Assembly (NCBI GenBank): GCA_949316235.1
Contig: OX438748.1
Span: 32,606,836 to 32,670,835, forward strand
Length of the DNA stretch: 64,000 bases
Reading direction: 5' to 3'
Origin: Oegoconia quadripuncta
Lineage: Eukaryota > Arthropoda > Insecta > Lepidoptera > Autostichidae
The notes beneath the pieces were generated by a model, which saw only the letters and a list, made by a program, of their open reading frames with translations, was not told where the DNA came from and ran no database searches. Of this stretch, positions 9,891-20,388 are shown in pieces (the stretch's first letter is position 1; each line of letters begins with the position of its first letter). The translations under genes were made by a program, and so were the position numbers.

Positions 9891-11829
9891 ATTTACTATC
9901 TGCCAACAAGGCATTCATGTGTTAGGTACCATTAATTACTTAAAAAAAAAAATGAGGTGCAAATATTACACAGTCGAGACACATGCAAAAAATAACATTG
10001 TGTTTGCCATCTAATTGTCGGTGTCGCAAGGTGGAATCAAAAAGGTCTATGTGCGTGTTCCTTTCTCTGGTCTTTGTCTTTGTCCAGATAAATCGTAAAG
10101 CCGTGTTTGATGAAAATCGGATCAGCCGTTTCGAAGGTATACGTTAATTTCCTGGAGGTTGGAGGTTGAAAATTAAGAAAACTCCCAAGAAAATAAGCGA
10201 TTATATAAATATATATCCAGATAAACCAAATAAAAGCTAAATTTTCGAAACGGCTTAACCAATTTCTATCAAACCAGGTGAGTGTCAGACCACGCGAGTT
10301 GTACGGTTGCGTACTTGCCCTCACAATATGCGGACTTAGAAGGTTTTTTGTTATTTGACAAATAATTTTCAACGGAAAGTACCTACATTTCATAATTTTC
10401 TCGACTATTACTCATTAACTTGTAAAATCTAATTACCTGTAATAGATTTTCTTAACTTCATTCTTAACTTCATACCACTGCCGTGATTTTTTTCACGTAT
10501 GCAAAACAAAGGGGTGGTTCTCTAAACAATATATTGCGGAGGCGACTTATACACCCGGACAAAGACTGGACACAGACATAACACCTGTCAACTGTCGTCT
10601 TAGCATAAAAAGTATGAACCAAGCCCTTTTACGTATCTGTGGTAGAATCCCATTCATAGGAACAGCAACCTTAAAACATTTTTTTATCACAGCTTTTTTG
10701 GGTCTAAATCGTCTATTGAAGTTTTTTATCTACTCTGGCCAACATTTTGCAGATGGTTCGGGCATAATTATAGGGTACAGTGTTGTCTTTTAACATGATT
10801 TTATGTTTTTTATATGTTTTTATGCTTTTTACGCTATCATCGTCCAATAATATAAAAGGTATCTCTATGTCCGTTTGTTTATTAGAATATCAGAGTTACA
10901 TTTGAAAAAGAATTGTTCCTCTAACTGAGAGGCCGTTAGTTAGTTCTTCTTTCTTTCTTTCTTATGTGTTTGACGGTGTTCTGTGTGTTTATGTGTCCAG
11001 TTTTCACAATATATCTCAGTAATATGTGGTGAGATTGTAGTCAAAGGCGAAACCAGTTTTTAATTAAAAAAAAATGTGGTCCGATTTTTAATCTTTAATA
11101 GATTAAACGAAGCGACAGGTTTTATTAAAATTGGTTAAGCCGTTTTGAAGATATTTAGGTTTTAACACTCTTTTTGCTGTATTTCAATGATATTATAATT
11201 TATTGATTTCTCCACAATATCGAAACTTAAGCTAACTTAGGTAATTACTTATATACTATTTCTTTCACAAGTTTGCGATACGTGTGTGGAGACTGGTGCA
11301 TGTACTAGGTAGACCCTGTCACTAAAGACACTATAACCGCAGATTACTAATAAGCTATAACTTTAGAGGGTTTTAATTTTTATTTAAACTCGGAGATACT
11401 GTCTAGGAGCTTCTAATGTTCGTTACCCCGAGCAAAGCCACGGGAAGAGCCTCGTGTGATATACGATCTTGTTAATTTAATATTTGCATTATGTCATAAA
11501 TTTTTACGAGCGATGATTTAGGTAGCAGTAGCTATTATTGATGCTAATTCAGAATTAGTTTTGAATTTTTTATGTAAATTGATGTTTTGGTTTCTGTCAT
11601 AATAACGATAGACGGTTTGGATGAGTACGTTTTACTTGTATATCGCATGTTAAAGATGATTCATAATAATCAACATAATAACATGCATAAGGTAAATTTT
11701 ATAGCTGGATAAGGGTGGGCCTTATTACAAGCCGTGTCATGGAAAATGATTAGAAGCGGCATTTGAATACTTTTGTTCGGGGGTTTGCAATTTTTATGTA
11801 GTTTTTAAATTTTAATATAATGTAGTTTC
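9891..11829. other. AT-rich spacer with old repeat traces
   Basis: About 1.9 kb. Contains TTTGATGAAAATCGG and GCCGTTTCGAAGGTAT near 10110, a motif common at insect LINE ends and partly mirrored at 5590. GCGGAGGCGACTTA at 10537 matches a piece of the LINE at 17640. A TTCTTTCTTTCTTTC run lies near 10948. A 118-codon minus-strand open frame at 10037-10393 lies over this debris and shows no domain. No gene supported. Confidence 0.4.
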
Positions 11830-12035
11830 GGCACGTAAACAGAATAGAACCAACCCGTCTTTTCCCGTGGGTGTCGAAAAGTAGACTAAGGGACTTTTCA
11901 CCAAAAAACATCTTCGCGTTTTAACCTGTACGTATGCATTTCTGCATATTTCGTGCGGTGGAACCGTGGATTGTTTCAAGCATTCAACTCTTAATGTTTG
12001 GGATATCTCTGACCACCCTACTTGGAATAAAGATC
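11830..12035 (+). repeat. LINE-J piece
   Basis: Matches 3225-3405 and 60555-60740 in order: AACCAACCCGTCTTTTCCCG, AGACTAAGGGACTTTT, GTGGATTGTTTCAAGCATTC, GATATCTCTGACCACCCTAC. Confidence 0.5.
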
Positions 12036-12364
12036 GTGATGTTATATATTTATTTACAATTATAAGTTTACAGTTTTACACTAAAACACTTATAAGTAAT
12101 TCGACAAGAGACACACAAAGATTAACGATATTCGTAATATTGGCATAAAAACGAATACAAATATTTCAGGATCACCGTCAGATCATCCGCAAATAATGTC
12201 AACATTTTGGATCTCATTCGTAAAGTTATTAATTATATCAATAGCTCTAGCGGAGGGCGAGTTTCCGGTGTGTTTAGTTCGCAGTCCATCGGGTGTAGCA
12301 AAGAGCCTGTGACGTCTGCGACCCGTTATGTGTGTGTATGTATAAACAAAATAAATTAACTCAC

Positions 12365-12525
12365 CTCACAAACAGCAACAAGATTAGCAGCGTCAGCAAA
12401 AACCAGCTGGGTCCAATACGGCCACTGGTTCCAATACGGCCACTGGTCCCAAAAAGGGCGCAACAATTCTGTCCGTTGTTCGGCGCGCGTACCCCTTTGC
12501 CCGCGCGTCGCACGCATTCCAACAT
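12365..12525 (-). CDS. Candidate first coding exon, signal-anchor-like peptide
   Basis: Possible start of a host gene. Read on the minus strand, an ATG at 12525 opens 53 codons plus two bases up to a strong splice donor (AG|GTGAGT, exon end at 12365). The peptide has a basic start (MLECVRRAGKG), a small repeat GTSGRIGTSGRIG (residues 26-38) and then a pure hydrophobic run WFLLTLLILLLFV at residues 41-53, as in a signal peptide or type II anchor. The patch is rich in CG dinucleotides, unlike its surroundings. Upstream lies an insect-like leader (ACAGTGAAAATATG). Reading on past the donor meets a stop at once. I know no homologue. A 101-codon plus-strand frame over the same bases is the rival reading. 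No downstream exon was recognised. Confidence 0.33.
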
Positions 12526-12610
12526 TGTTTCACATCCTACTTATTTTGCGATTTTTATCTCTTTAAACATATTTTCACTGTCACTTTTTGTTCACTGTAT
12601 TCTCTTGTTT
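12526..12610 (-). promoter_or_regulatory. Possible 5' leader and initiator for the 12.4 kb exon
   Basis: Minus strand reads CAGTGAACAAAAAGTGACAG upstream of the ATG. CAGTG-type starts are common at insect transcription initiation sites. No clear TATA box. Inference only. Confidence 0.22.
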
Positions 12611-13340
12611 TACACTAGATGGTTCATTTGTTTATGATTTATGAGGCTTGATAAGTTTCAATTTATGAATAATTGTAATTGTTTATTTCAATTTCAAAAC
12701 TGTTTTCTGTTATTTATGAAAAAATTGTATGGAATGAATATGGTTTTCCTTTCCGTTTTATTGCATAAAAACAACATTTTGTTCTAGAGACGATTAAGTT
12801 TGCTTTTAATTTTTCACGGTGTTTTTAACGACTTTATAATGTAATTGTATTTTATTGAAAAATGTTGCAAAGAAAGAAAGCATTTGAAGTCACAGAAATA
12901 GTCATATTGAATTTGGTATCAAAGAAATTCCATTTTTATTTCAGTTTTTTATTTCAATTTAGAACTATATTTGTTTTTAAACGACTAAAGAGGATCACTT
13001 TAAGGTTGTTTGCGAATTTTGAAAGCGGTAAAAAAGGCGGGAATCTTTGCAAAACTAATACTCGCTCATGTTCTTTACAAATGTATATTGGTTGTTTAAA
13101 TTTGACCTTGTAAAACTTTGATCGTCCAAAATCCAGGCTTCGATTGTAATTGCTATCCTTTGGCTTACTTACACCATATCTAACTTACTGGTCTCACATA
13201 ATATTTATCACTTACATTAGTTATTACCTATATAGATTATTTTGCAGTATTTATTTCTGTCAATAATCACTTAGATTTACACTCTCCTGAAAACTATTTG
13301 AAACGTAAATAATTGTCACGCTAGATTCTCAGATCGGTGC
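12611..13340. other. AT-rich spacer
   Basis: About 700 bases. An 83-codon plus-strand frame at 12862-13113 is rich in F, K and R with no motif and is probably chance. Confidence 0.4.
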
Positions 13341-13364
13341 ACTGTTTTATACAAGAACTACTGA

Positions 13365-13478
13365 CCGCTACGTGACGTCACAGGGCGTGAGTCGTGATGG
13401 AGGTGTCACAGTGTTATAACGTGTCACCACACTGTTGTCACACCTGATTAGTGACACGTGCAGCTACTTTCTGTGGCC
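13365..13478. promoter_or_regulatory. Cluster of GTCAC/GTGAC motifs with a CRE-like palindrome
   Basis: GTGACGTCAC (a perfect palindrome containing TGACGTCA) at about 13372, then AGGTGTCACAGTGT and ACACTGTTGTCACACCT, which pair imperfectly around TATAACGTGTCACC, then AGTGACACGTG. Could be a promoter or an imperfect hairpin. It lies about 850 bases upstream of the candidate minus-strand exon. Confidence 0.25.
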
Positions 13479-13934
13479 TCTACTATGATATTGTTCAAGA
13501 TTGTTACCAACAGAACGTGAAGCATCCTTTTAATTTCATATTCAATCCAATTTCAAAAATTGATTATTGGTAAAATGACGCTTTACAAAGTGACTTTAGG
13601 ACTAGGTGATAGATAGAACACATTTCTGGGAAGACTGGTGCCTGAAAAGGAAGAACCAGAATTACAGGCCCCCCAGCTATCGACATAGTGTATTAGAACA
13701 GATTAGATATTCATAGAAATGTAACTATCTAACTCTATCTATAAATTTTTTGTGGTATTTTGGTAAATCCACGGGTGGGATTAGACCAGAGATCGGGACG
13801 GCGATGCACACAGTGCTACTTGTCTGTCAGTACTCTGTGAGGAACGAGACGCAACTGGACGAGCTAGTATGCATAGATTGGTAGGTATTACATCGCCTTA
13901 TGTATTTCCGCAGTATTTGCAATCTTAAACATTA
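13479..13934. other. Spacer, nothing recognised
   Basis: About 450 bases. The 13790-13880 part is more GC-rich (GATCGGGACGGCGATGCAC) but no frame or repeat could be assigned. Confidence 0.4.
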
Positions 13935-14030
13935 AGGGCCGTCTTACGGAATGTTACTCAAGCAGAGATCTCCGCTTGAAGGCAGTTAAAACGGGACAGA
14001 TTTATGTAACTTGTATAACGGCTTGTTTTA
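13935..14030. mobile_element. MITE fragment, CAAGCAGAGATCTCCGCT family
   Basis: GGGCCGTCTTACGGAATG, ACTCAAGCAGAGATCTCCGC, GGCAGTTAAAACGGGACAG and TTTATGTAACTTGTATAACG; the same order occurs at 2070-2140. Confidence 0.45.
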
Positions 14031-14034
14031 ATCT

Positions 14035-14242
14035 ACCACTGTACGTTTCTCAAGAAACTTCCTACCACGTACGACCACCCTGTGGAACGGACTTCCTGCA
14101 GCGGTACGAGTACGACATCGGAACCTTCTGTCTGTGACCCTTTTGGTGTTGCGGGTGTCCATGGGCGGCGCTGATTGCTTTTCATCAGGTGACCCGCATG
14201 CTCGTTTGCTGCCCTCTCATATTAAAAAAAAAAAAAAAAAAT
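14035..14242 (+). pseudogene. LINE-E 3' end with poly(A)
   Basis: 5'-truncated non-LTR element. It encodes TTLWNGLPAA near 14070, then with a frame break [20 protein letters not shown] (about 14142-14200), the conserved C-terminus of this LINE family, and ends in a run of about 18 A. Minus-strand copies at 29079-29260 and 54572-54720, and a plus copy at 61848-61972, end at the same point. Confidence 0.7.
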
Positions 14243-14254
14243 CTGAAATACGAT

Positions 14255-14292
14255 GAAGATGAGGCCGAAGGTGGAAGCGTACTGACCCCGAA
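14255..14292 (-). repeat. SINE-A fragment
   Basis: GATGAGGCCGAAGGTGGAAG and CGTACTGACCC only, right behind the LINE-E poly(A). Confidence 0.55.
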
Positions 14293-14582
14293 ATCTTCAA
14301 TAAAAAAAGGGCTTAAGCATTTCGCGGTCAGTCAGTATGTCCAAGTTACTACCGCTTCGGAAAGGGAAATCATATGTTGGAAAAGAAGCGCCGCGAGAAA
14401 CCCATGGGATCATTGTTCTTTTTTATAAAAATATACATCTAATACAATTTTATAATTTTGGGAGCTGGGCGAAGTGTACCAAACTGTTGTCCATCCAGTA
14501 GTCACTAATTTTGTTATAACCTTTTTTGTTAATGTTGTTTTGACATGATTTCTAAATTGTTTCTCATTTAGATTAACGATAA

Positions 14583-14848
14583 TAATAATAAATATCCTTG
14601 ACATACACACAGCGCCATCTAGTTCCACAATAAGCAACTATAGGCTTGTTGTGGATACCAGATGGTTGATATACTAGATAAATACATTTTTTTTGTAAAT
14701 AAATACTTATTATAAATGAAAACATCCCTATCTCCGGTACACATGCCCGTATTCATCACACAAACATATGCCCCTAGTGGGATTCGAACCCGCAACCTTT
14801 TGGTATAGTGGTCAGAGTTGCTAACCACTACACCAAACAGGTCGTCAA
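14583..14848 (-). mobile_element. SINE-C copy, full length
   Basis: On the minus strand: tRNA-like head with TGTTTGGTGTAGTGGTTAGC, GCGGGTTCGAATCCCAC, then TGTGTGATGAATACGGGC, GATGTTTTCATTTATAATAA, ACCATCTGGTATCCACAAC, AACTAGATGGCGCTGTG and an AATATTTATTATTATTAT tail. The best SINE-C reference in the window. Confidence 0.8.
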
Positions 14849-14979
14849 TGATATTCTCAGGTATAAGGTTATAAAAACGTGTGCAGTGTCCCATAAATGA
14901 TGTATTAATCGGCCTCATCGCCACTCAACACTTTAATCGGACTATGCATTACTGAGATTCGTCCGGTACAAACTAGACC

Positions 14980-14988
<9 letters not shown>

Positions 14989-15057
<69 letters not shown>

Positions 15058-15073
15058 TACACACACACACACA
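14989..15073. repeat. (CA)n microsatellite
   Basis: About 42 dinucleotide units with one AT interruption (ATATACAC at 15041) and one AT near 15057. Frames across it, such as a minus-strand CVCVCV peptide, are artefacts. Confidence 0.95.
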
Positions 15074-15147
15074 ACGCCGTCAAACACATCTCGTTTCTCG
15101 TCGGGGGTTGAGAATATTTGACAGAAGGGTAGGGTGTCATGGGTTAA

Positions 15148-15346
15148 TCCCAACCAATATTATAAATGCGAAAGTTTGTGTGTACGTCTGTGTGTATGTT
15201 ATGCCTATACGGCTGGACGAATTTGGATGAAATTTGGTGGGAAGACAGATTAGGAGGACCTATAGGATTAACATATAGGCATTTTTTTTGCTGAATCGAT
15301 TTTGATAAAATCTTCCACGCGGACGAAGTCGCGGGCGGAAAGCTAG
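15148..15346 (+). mobile_element. Short non-autonomous Helitron
   Basis: Begins TCCCAACCAATATTATAAAT, the usual 5' TC end of moth and butterfly Helitrons, and ends with CACGCGGACGAAGTCGCGGG, CGGAAAG, CTAG. The CGCG-GACGAAGT-CGCG part can form the terminal hairpin. 199 bp, no coding capacity, no inverted repeats. Confidence 0.75.
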
Positions 15347-15393
15347 AAATAAAATAAATATGGGAATAATAAATTGCTTATTCATATATTTTG

Positions 15394-15615
15394 ACGACCG
15401 ATTGGTGTAGTGGGTTATGACCCTGTCAGCGAAACTAACGGTTGCGGGTTCGAATCCCGCGATGGGTAAATGTTTGTGTGATGAATAAGAACATTTATTA
15501 ACGAGTCATGGATTTAAATATTTGTGTATGGTTATCCGTTATCTAGTATCCATAGCACAGGCTTTGTTTATTTTGGGATTAGATGATTGGTGTAAATGTC
15601 CGAATTATTTATATT
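15394..15615 (+). mobile_element. SINE-B copy
   Basis: GACCGATTGGTGTAGTGGGT, GCGGGTTCGAATCCCGC, TGTGTGATGAATAAGAAC, TATCCGTTATCTAGTATCC, GATGATTGGTGTAAATG, tail AATTATTTATATTTTATA. Confidence 0.8.
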
Positions 15616-16022
15616 TTATACATATGTACAAACATTTTGTCTTATTTATTATTCATATGTAAAATATATCTTTCTTGTACATGGCAACATATTGTTTGGT
15701 GATGGGTGCTATAGTAGAGGTAGGAGTGTGTCCAAAACTGCAATATTTATATATTTTATTAGCCATTTGTTAGCGGTTTACGATGAGTTGCGTTTGCGCA
15801 CGGTATTTCACACACGATAGGGCTGTCGCTCATTATTTATATAAATATATAGAGGTGTAAGTGGTAGTCTCTTAACTGAAAAATGTCGTATACAATACAA
15901 CTGACCAAATATGTCATGGTTTATAGTAGTTTAGTAATAAGATGTGGATAACTCAATAATAAATTTTCATTAAAAAATTTTACCTTTTTAAACGTTCTTT
16001 GAATAGCATGTTTTGTTGGTCA
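15616..16022. other. AT-rich spacer, nothing recognised
   Basis: About 400 bases; a 74-codon frame here has no motif. Confidence 0.45.
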
Positions 16023-16025
16023 ATA

Positions 16026-16374
16026 CAGGGTGTCCCTGGAAGTATGGATCAAATCGAACAGGGGCATGGGGAAGGTCATTCCCAAACTTTTTAACCCTAT
16101 GAATGTCGGTGCCATTTTTGACGGTTCAAAAGTTATGATCAATTTTTTACATTTTCATATTATCGAATACTGCTTATACAAAAAAATTTTTTAAAAGAAA
16201 ACTAGCAAAGCTATCAGCTTAATTTTTTAATTAAAAATAATTAATTAATTTTTTTTTCTTATTTTTTTAATTTTTTTTTAATTTTTTTTAATTTTTTTTT
16301 TTTTCAGCTTAAGTTTGGGAATGACCTTCCCCATGCCCCTGTTCGATTTGATCCATACTTCCAGGGACACCCTG
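16026..16374. mobile_element. MITE with perfect 64-bp inverted repeats
   Basis: Positions 16026-16089 are the exact reverse complement of 16311-16374, starting CAGGGTGTCCCTGGAAG. A TA dinucleotide flanks each side, as in Tc1/mariner insertions. The 220-bp middle is AT-rich (long T runs) and non-coding. The perfect arms suggest a young insertion or arm conversion. Confidence 0.85.
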
Positions 16375-16862
16375 TATAATATAAGAAAAGAATCGTTTAT
16401 TTGACCCATTTAGCGACACACATATTATTAAATGAAATGTGAAAATATACACAGTGAAATTGGGACCGAGTGAGATAAAAGTAGTACACAAAACAGTTTC
16501 ATGTAATAGGATTGGTACTCCTATCTCATAATGCAGTTTACAAAATACAATAAAAATACCTAAGCAATGTTTCATTTATAGACTAAAGTCCTTAAAAATT
16601 TATTTTCGGTGTCGCAAAGTGGTATCAAAGAAGGTCTCCTTCTCAGCATAAGTTGCAATCTAGAAGTTAGACTACAACGCTGGTTTTCAGTGGAGCCTAA
16701 GGCGAAAACACGGACGCCGATCGGATACCGAAGTTTAAACAGTTTTTTTTTTAATATAAACTAGATTATTTATTATATACCATTATAAATCGTTACAGGT
16801 TTATTTTAATTATAAGTCAGATATTAATTTAATCTTCATCATCTCCTTGCCCTGGTCCTAAT
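16375..16862. other. AT-rich spacer
   Basis: GTGTCGCAAAGTGGTATCAA at 16610 resembles GTGTCGCAAGGTGGAATCAA at 10021, perhaps a dispersed repeat. The minus-strand frame at 16309-16575 runs into the MITE arm and is not a gene. Confidence 0.4.
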
Positions 16863-17098
16863 TTAGTTGTGATCGGCGCAGTACGTCTTTTTCTTCCAAT
16901 CTCCTCTATCAGGCGTTACCTCATGATTTACGCCTTTTTTGTTCATATCACCTTTCACACAATCCATCCATCTTTTCCGTGGTCCTCTTCTTTTCCAATC
17001 ATCAACATCCATATTCATTACTTTCTTAGTACCATGCGTTTCATCCCTCCTCATAACATGTCCATACTAAGCTAAACGGTTTCCTTTCAACTTATTGC
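16863..17098 (-). pseudogene. LINE-D fragment (RTE-like C-terminus)
   Basis: Minus strand reads MRRDETHGTKKVMNMDVDDW then GPRKRWMDCVKGDMNKKGV and DRGDWKKKTYCADHN, the last section of an RTE/BovB-like reverse transcriptase frame (GHVMRR... RGRPRKRW... class). A plus-strand relative is at 45128-45535. 5'-truncated. Confidence 0.6.
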
Positions 17099-17635
17099 TT
17101 TGTAATTTTCCTATGAGAATATTTTTGTTCGGTTTTAAGCAAATAAAATACAATTTTCGGGAAAGTGGTAGCCCTAGCGTACCATATTATTGTTCACAGC
17201 AACTATTCTAACCAACGTAGAAATATATTCTTTAAACAATTGGAATAATACCTATAATGCTGTACGTCTTCTTCAAAACCGTGAAATACAATTATTATCC
17301 TAGACTTCCGTTTAACCATTTTGTGTTAAGTAAAGGGAAGTATTTTAGTCTTATTAGAGCATGAAAATAAATCTAGGTCGCATTGTACCTTACAGGAATA
17401 AAACACCAATATGGCGTCAGCTTATATTTTTCTTCTACAGAGAAAAACTACGGGTGTTATGCGTTTCATGGCGATGTGTGTTTTTTTATGGCTTAACTAT
17501 GTATGGGTATTACTTAACTGGTATGTGTGTGGGTATGTATGTGTGTGTGTATGTGAACATGTGTGTGTATTTTGTTATGCGAGTGTGTCCCATAAATTCT
17601 CAAAGCTTGTAACAATTTATATACTATTTCCTTAC
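17099..17635. other. Spacer with TG-rich stretch
   Basis: 17518-17585 is a loose TGTG/TATG array. Overlapping frames at 17361-17644 arise from it. Nothing else recognised. Confidence 0.45.
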
Positions 17636-17639
17636 AAGA

Positions 17640-17980
17640 TTTGATAGTGCACGTATAACCCTTTGAATGAATTACTGATTTTGCGGAGGCGACTTATGTG
17701 ACCTGCAAGTTAATCTTTATTTCTTATGTTGACATCGTGTTTATCACTATTTTTCCTAAATGATGTTATATTTTTTTTGGCATATATTAGATTTTCCAAA
17801 ATGTACTGTGACGAAAAGGTTAGAATATTATACTTTTTAAATCTGTCTCTAAGTGACACTGCAGGTCTCAATTTATAAAACGGCTCGTTTTTGTAAAAGC
17901 ACAGCCAGCCAGCCAATTTCCCCACAGCAAGATACCGTAAGACATCAGGCTATGGAAACAACTAAAATATACTAATCTAG
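17640..17980 (-). pseudogene. LINE-A fragment (Jockey/CR1-like RT)
   Basis: On the minus strand a frame includes LRPAVSLRDRFKKYNILTFS and a KN-rich segment, and then ITTGCRSHKSPPQ-type residues with breaks. The same DNA runs at 36530-36850 on the plus strand (CTTACGGTATCTTGCTGTGG, GAGACCTGCAGTGTCACTTA, CATAAGTCGCCTCCGCA), so both are pieces of one LINE. Confidence 0.6.
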
Positions 17981-18604
17981 CAGTATTTACGTCCGATATT
18001 TGTGTAATTTTTTTGATTGCATACTCTGCACAGCTGATTCTTTATCCTGTTTCCTCGCAAGTATGTTGAAAAACGTCCTACGATACACATGCGTATATTG
18101 GTTAAACACACTCGGCTCTACTACGCCATCGCCTTCGGCTCGTTGGCCACCATCACGCACTTAACATATCGTAATGTACTATTAAAATTAGTACATATTT
18201 TTTTATTACAATACAAAAATTGTACTCTGTACTTATGAATTCCATTTTGTATTTCTACTGTTATATCGGCCTTATTATAAAGCGTAAGCATTTAGATAAT
18301 CCAAATGTCCTTGCCATCTTGCGTTCCAATTCCTTTCGTAATTCAAAAAAATAATTCTCGAACATTATTTGAAGACGTCACCAAAACGTGTCATTTTCCT
18401 GATTCAGCCTAGCTAGTCATGTGACAATAATGACCTCAGCAGAAGCCATTACAGAGCTATTTTATAGCTCATCGCACTGCGCGCCAAGCACTTACAAACT
18501 GATTTTATGTTTTTATCGATAAGTTGACCTAAGAGCCTATTCACACGGAGCGTTTTTGCAACAGATTTCGATGTTGTAGCGACACGCCAGGCAGGTTTTA
18601 TTTT
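17981..18604. other. Spacer, nothing firmly recognised
   Basis: CGCCATCGCCTTCGGCTCG at 18125 stands out as GC-rich, but its short open stretch has no start or splice context I would trust. Confidence 0.35.
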
Positions 18605-18734
18605 ATTTTTATTTTTATTTATTAGGGACAATAAACAGTTTTACAGTGTGAATAACTTAGAAGATTAGTAACAAACTAGTATAGATGATTGCAAAATCAG
18701 CAGCATTATCCACAAATTACTAACAGCTCAGTAC
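18605..18734 (-). repeat. LINE-like 3' tail, minus strand
   Basis: ATTTTATTTTTATTTTTATT followed by TATTAGGGACAATAAACAG; similar T-rich starts with ATTG/ACAACA occur at 25445 and 33470. Probably the tail of a 5'-truncated LINE. Confidence 0.35.
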
Positions 18735-18872
18735 GGTAAGATGGTGGTAACTAGCCAGGTGGATATTTAAAATGCGATACCACCAACCAAACCGAGTACA
18801 AAACAGGGATCGAACCCGCGACCTCCAACCCGTAAACCCTATGTTGTTTACATTGAGACACGGAGGCGGTTA
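18735..18872 (-). mobile_element. SINE-A 5' half
   Basis: Minus strand ACCGCCTCCGTGTCTCAATG, GCGGGTTCGATCCCTGTTTT and TAGTTACCACCATCTTACC; the 3' half is absent. Confidence 0.75.
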
Positions 18873-19804
18873 TCTATCTTAAAGTTTGCAGAAATGAACA
18901 AACGTAAGTAGGTAGCGAATTTACAGCCCCGTGATAATTAATATCTCTTTCCACGCGACAGCTTAAAGAGGTCTGTTTGTCTAGCCGAGTAAGTAAATAA
19001 CGAACAAGTTCCCATTCGATAGAAAGGCGACCATTACTCGATCGATTTGCACAATTATCACCAACAACTAGGACTCGCTATGCGATATGTTCCAATTGAC
19101 ACATGTCACTTATTCATTACATACCACCGATAGAGCTTGGGGCCTATGACGAGAAGATTTTCGTCTGTATTTTTAGATGGGAGATATTTGGATTAACCAT
19201 TCTAATAGTTTAATTTTCAAACAAAGATATACATATACAGACAACAAATGAAATCGTCATTTTACATTATTTGTTTGGGTTGGAATTTCAAGACTCTCTG
19301 TTCAAATGATAGTCAGCGTTAACGCCACGTTTATGTAGAGCCATTTTTTTGTACGAAAACGCTCAAAACTATTCACACAACGAGCGCATAATCACCGCGA
19401 TTCTAGAATTCGGTGTTTACATTACTGTGACGTTAGGATTAATTGCATTACGTTTACAAAGAGTCTTACCACGTTATTATTATCGTAAATAAATAAATCG
19501 CGGTCATAACATAGACTGGCACAATAATCGTGGCGCGGGATCCCGAAAACAATCTCCACTCACAAAAGTACCCAGCGTTTTTAATCTGCTCAATTCCTTC
19601 AAATCGAAAGCCGCGTATGTATAAACCCTAAACCGTGACGGCTAAAGGAATCGTCCATATAAATAAACGACTGCCATTGAAATGCTTATTTACTTGATTA
19701 TAATGGGTCCATAGGAATGCTGTGTATTTTGTGTCAAGTTAAAATAATACTAGTTCAGAATCTGAGCTTGGGATGCTGACTGTATTATAGTATCGTCTCA
19801 TTTT
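18873..19804. other. Spacer, nothing recognised
   Basis: About 930 bases of mixed composition. No supported gene, tRNA or repeat. Confidence 0.45.
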
Positions 19805-20388
19805 AACCGCCTCCGTGGCTCAATGTGAACAACATGGGGTGTACGATTCGGAGGTGGCAGGGTACATGTTTAGTACTCGGTTTGGTTGATGATAGAGCAT
19901 TTTAAATGTCCGGCTGTCTAGCTACCACCATCTAAGTCTGCCGCCAAATAGCATTGTCGTGTTCCGGTTGTCAGAGATAAGATATCCAGTCGCCCAAGTA
20001 AGATGGAATTTCCAGAGGACCGATCGCGATAGGTTTGAGCGATAATACCAAAGCTAAACCATAACCAAAATCGTTACATAAGCGCATTTCGTATCGCGTT
20101 AATCATTTGACCGGAAATTAAACTAGTTTTTTTTAATACTCGTGGTTGGCTCTAAACATTTTGGGTTTGGTTTTACTTTGCTAGCGTCAACGATATAATC
20201 GTTCACAAAAAAATTGCGCGATACCATTTTTTACTTCAGCTAAACTAAAGCTAAACCAAAAACGTTCCGTTCGAACGGTCAAACCGTTGTAAAATAGCGT
20301 GATTGGTCCCCAGGTCAGTACGCTTCCACTTTCGGCCTCATCTTCACTTAACATCAAGTTCAAGTGCTAACCTGTTGTACATAAAAAG
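19805..20388 (+). mobile_element. SINE-A copy split by a MITE
   Basis: SINE-A 5' part at 19805-20015 (ACCGCCTCCGTGGCTCAATG to AGATGGAATTTCCAG) and 3' part at 20310-20388 (CAGGTCAGTACGCTTCCAC to TTGTACATAAAAAG). The halves join seamlessly when the 294-bp element between them is removed. Confidence 0.8.
20016..20309. mobile_element. MITE nested in SINE-A
   Basis: Ends AGGACCGATCGCG and, inverted, GGACCAATCACG, giving short imperfect TIRs, with CCAG repeated at both junctions as the likely target duplication. Internal AAAGCTAAACCA segments occur twice. Non-coding; superfamily not clear. Confidence 0.65.

Noticed and set aside
10037..10393. 118-codon minus-strand frame
   Set aside because: Overlies dispersed repeat traces, no motif, amino-acid make-up typical of AT-rich chance frames.
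12332..12637. 101-codon plus-strand frame over the CG-rich patch
   Set aside because: No domain or splice context. The minus reading has an ATG, hydrophobic anchor and donor, though this choice is only moderately sure.
14905..15153. Cysteine/valine-rich minus frame
   Set aside because: Arises from the CA microsatellite.
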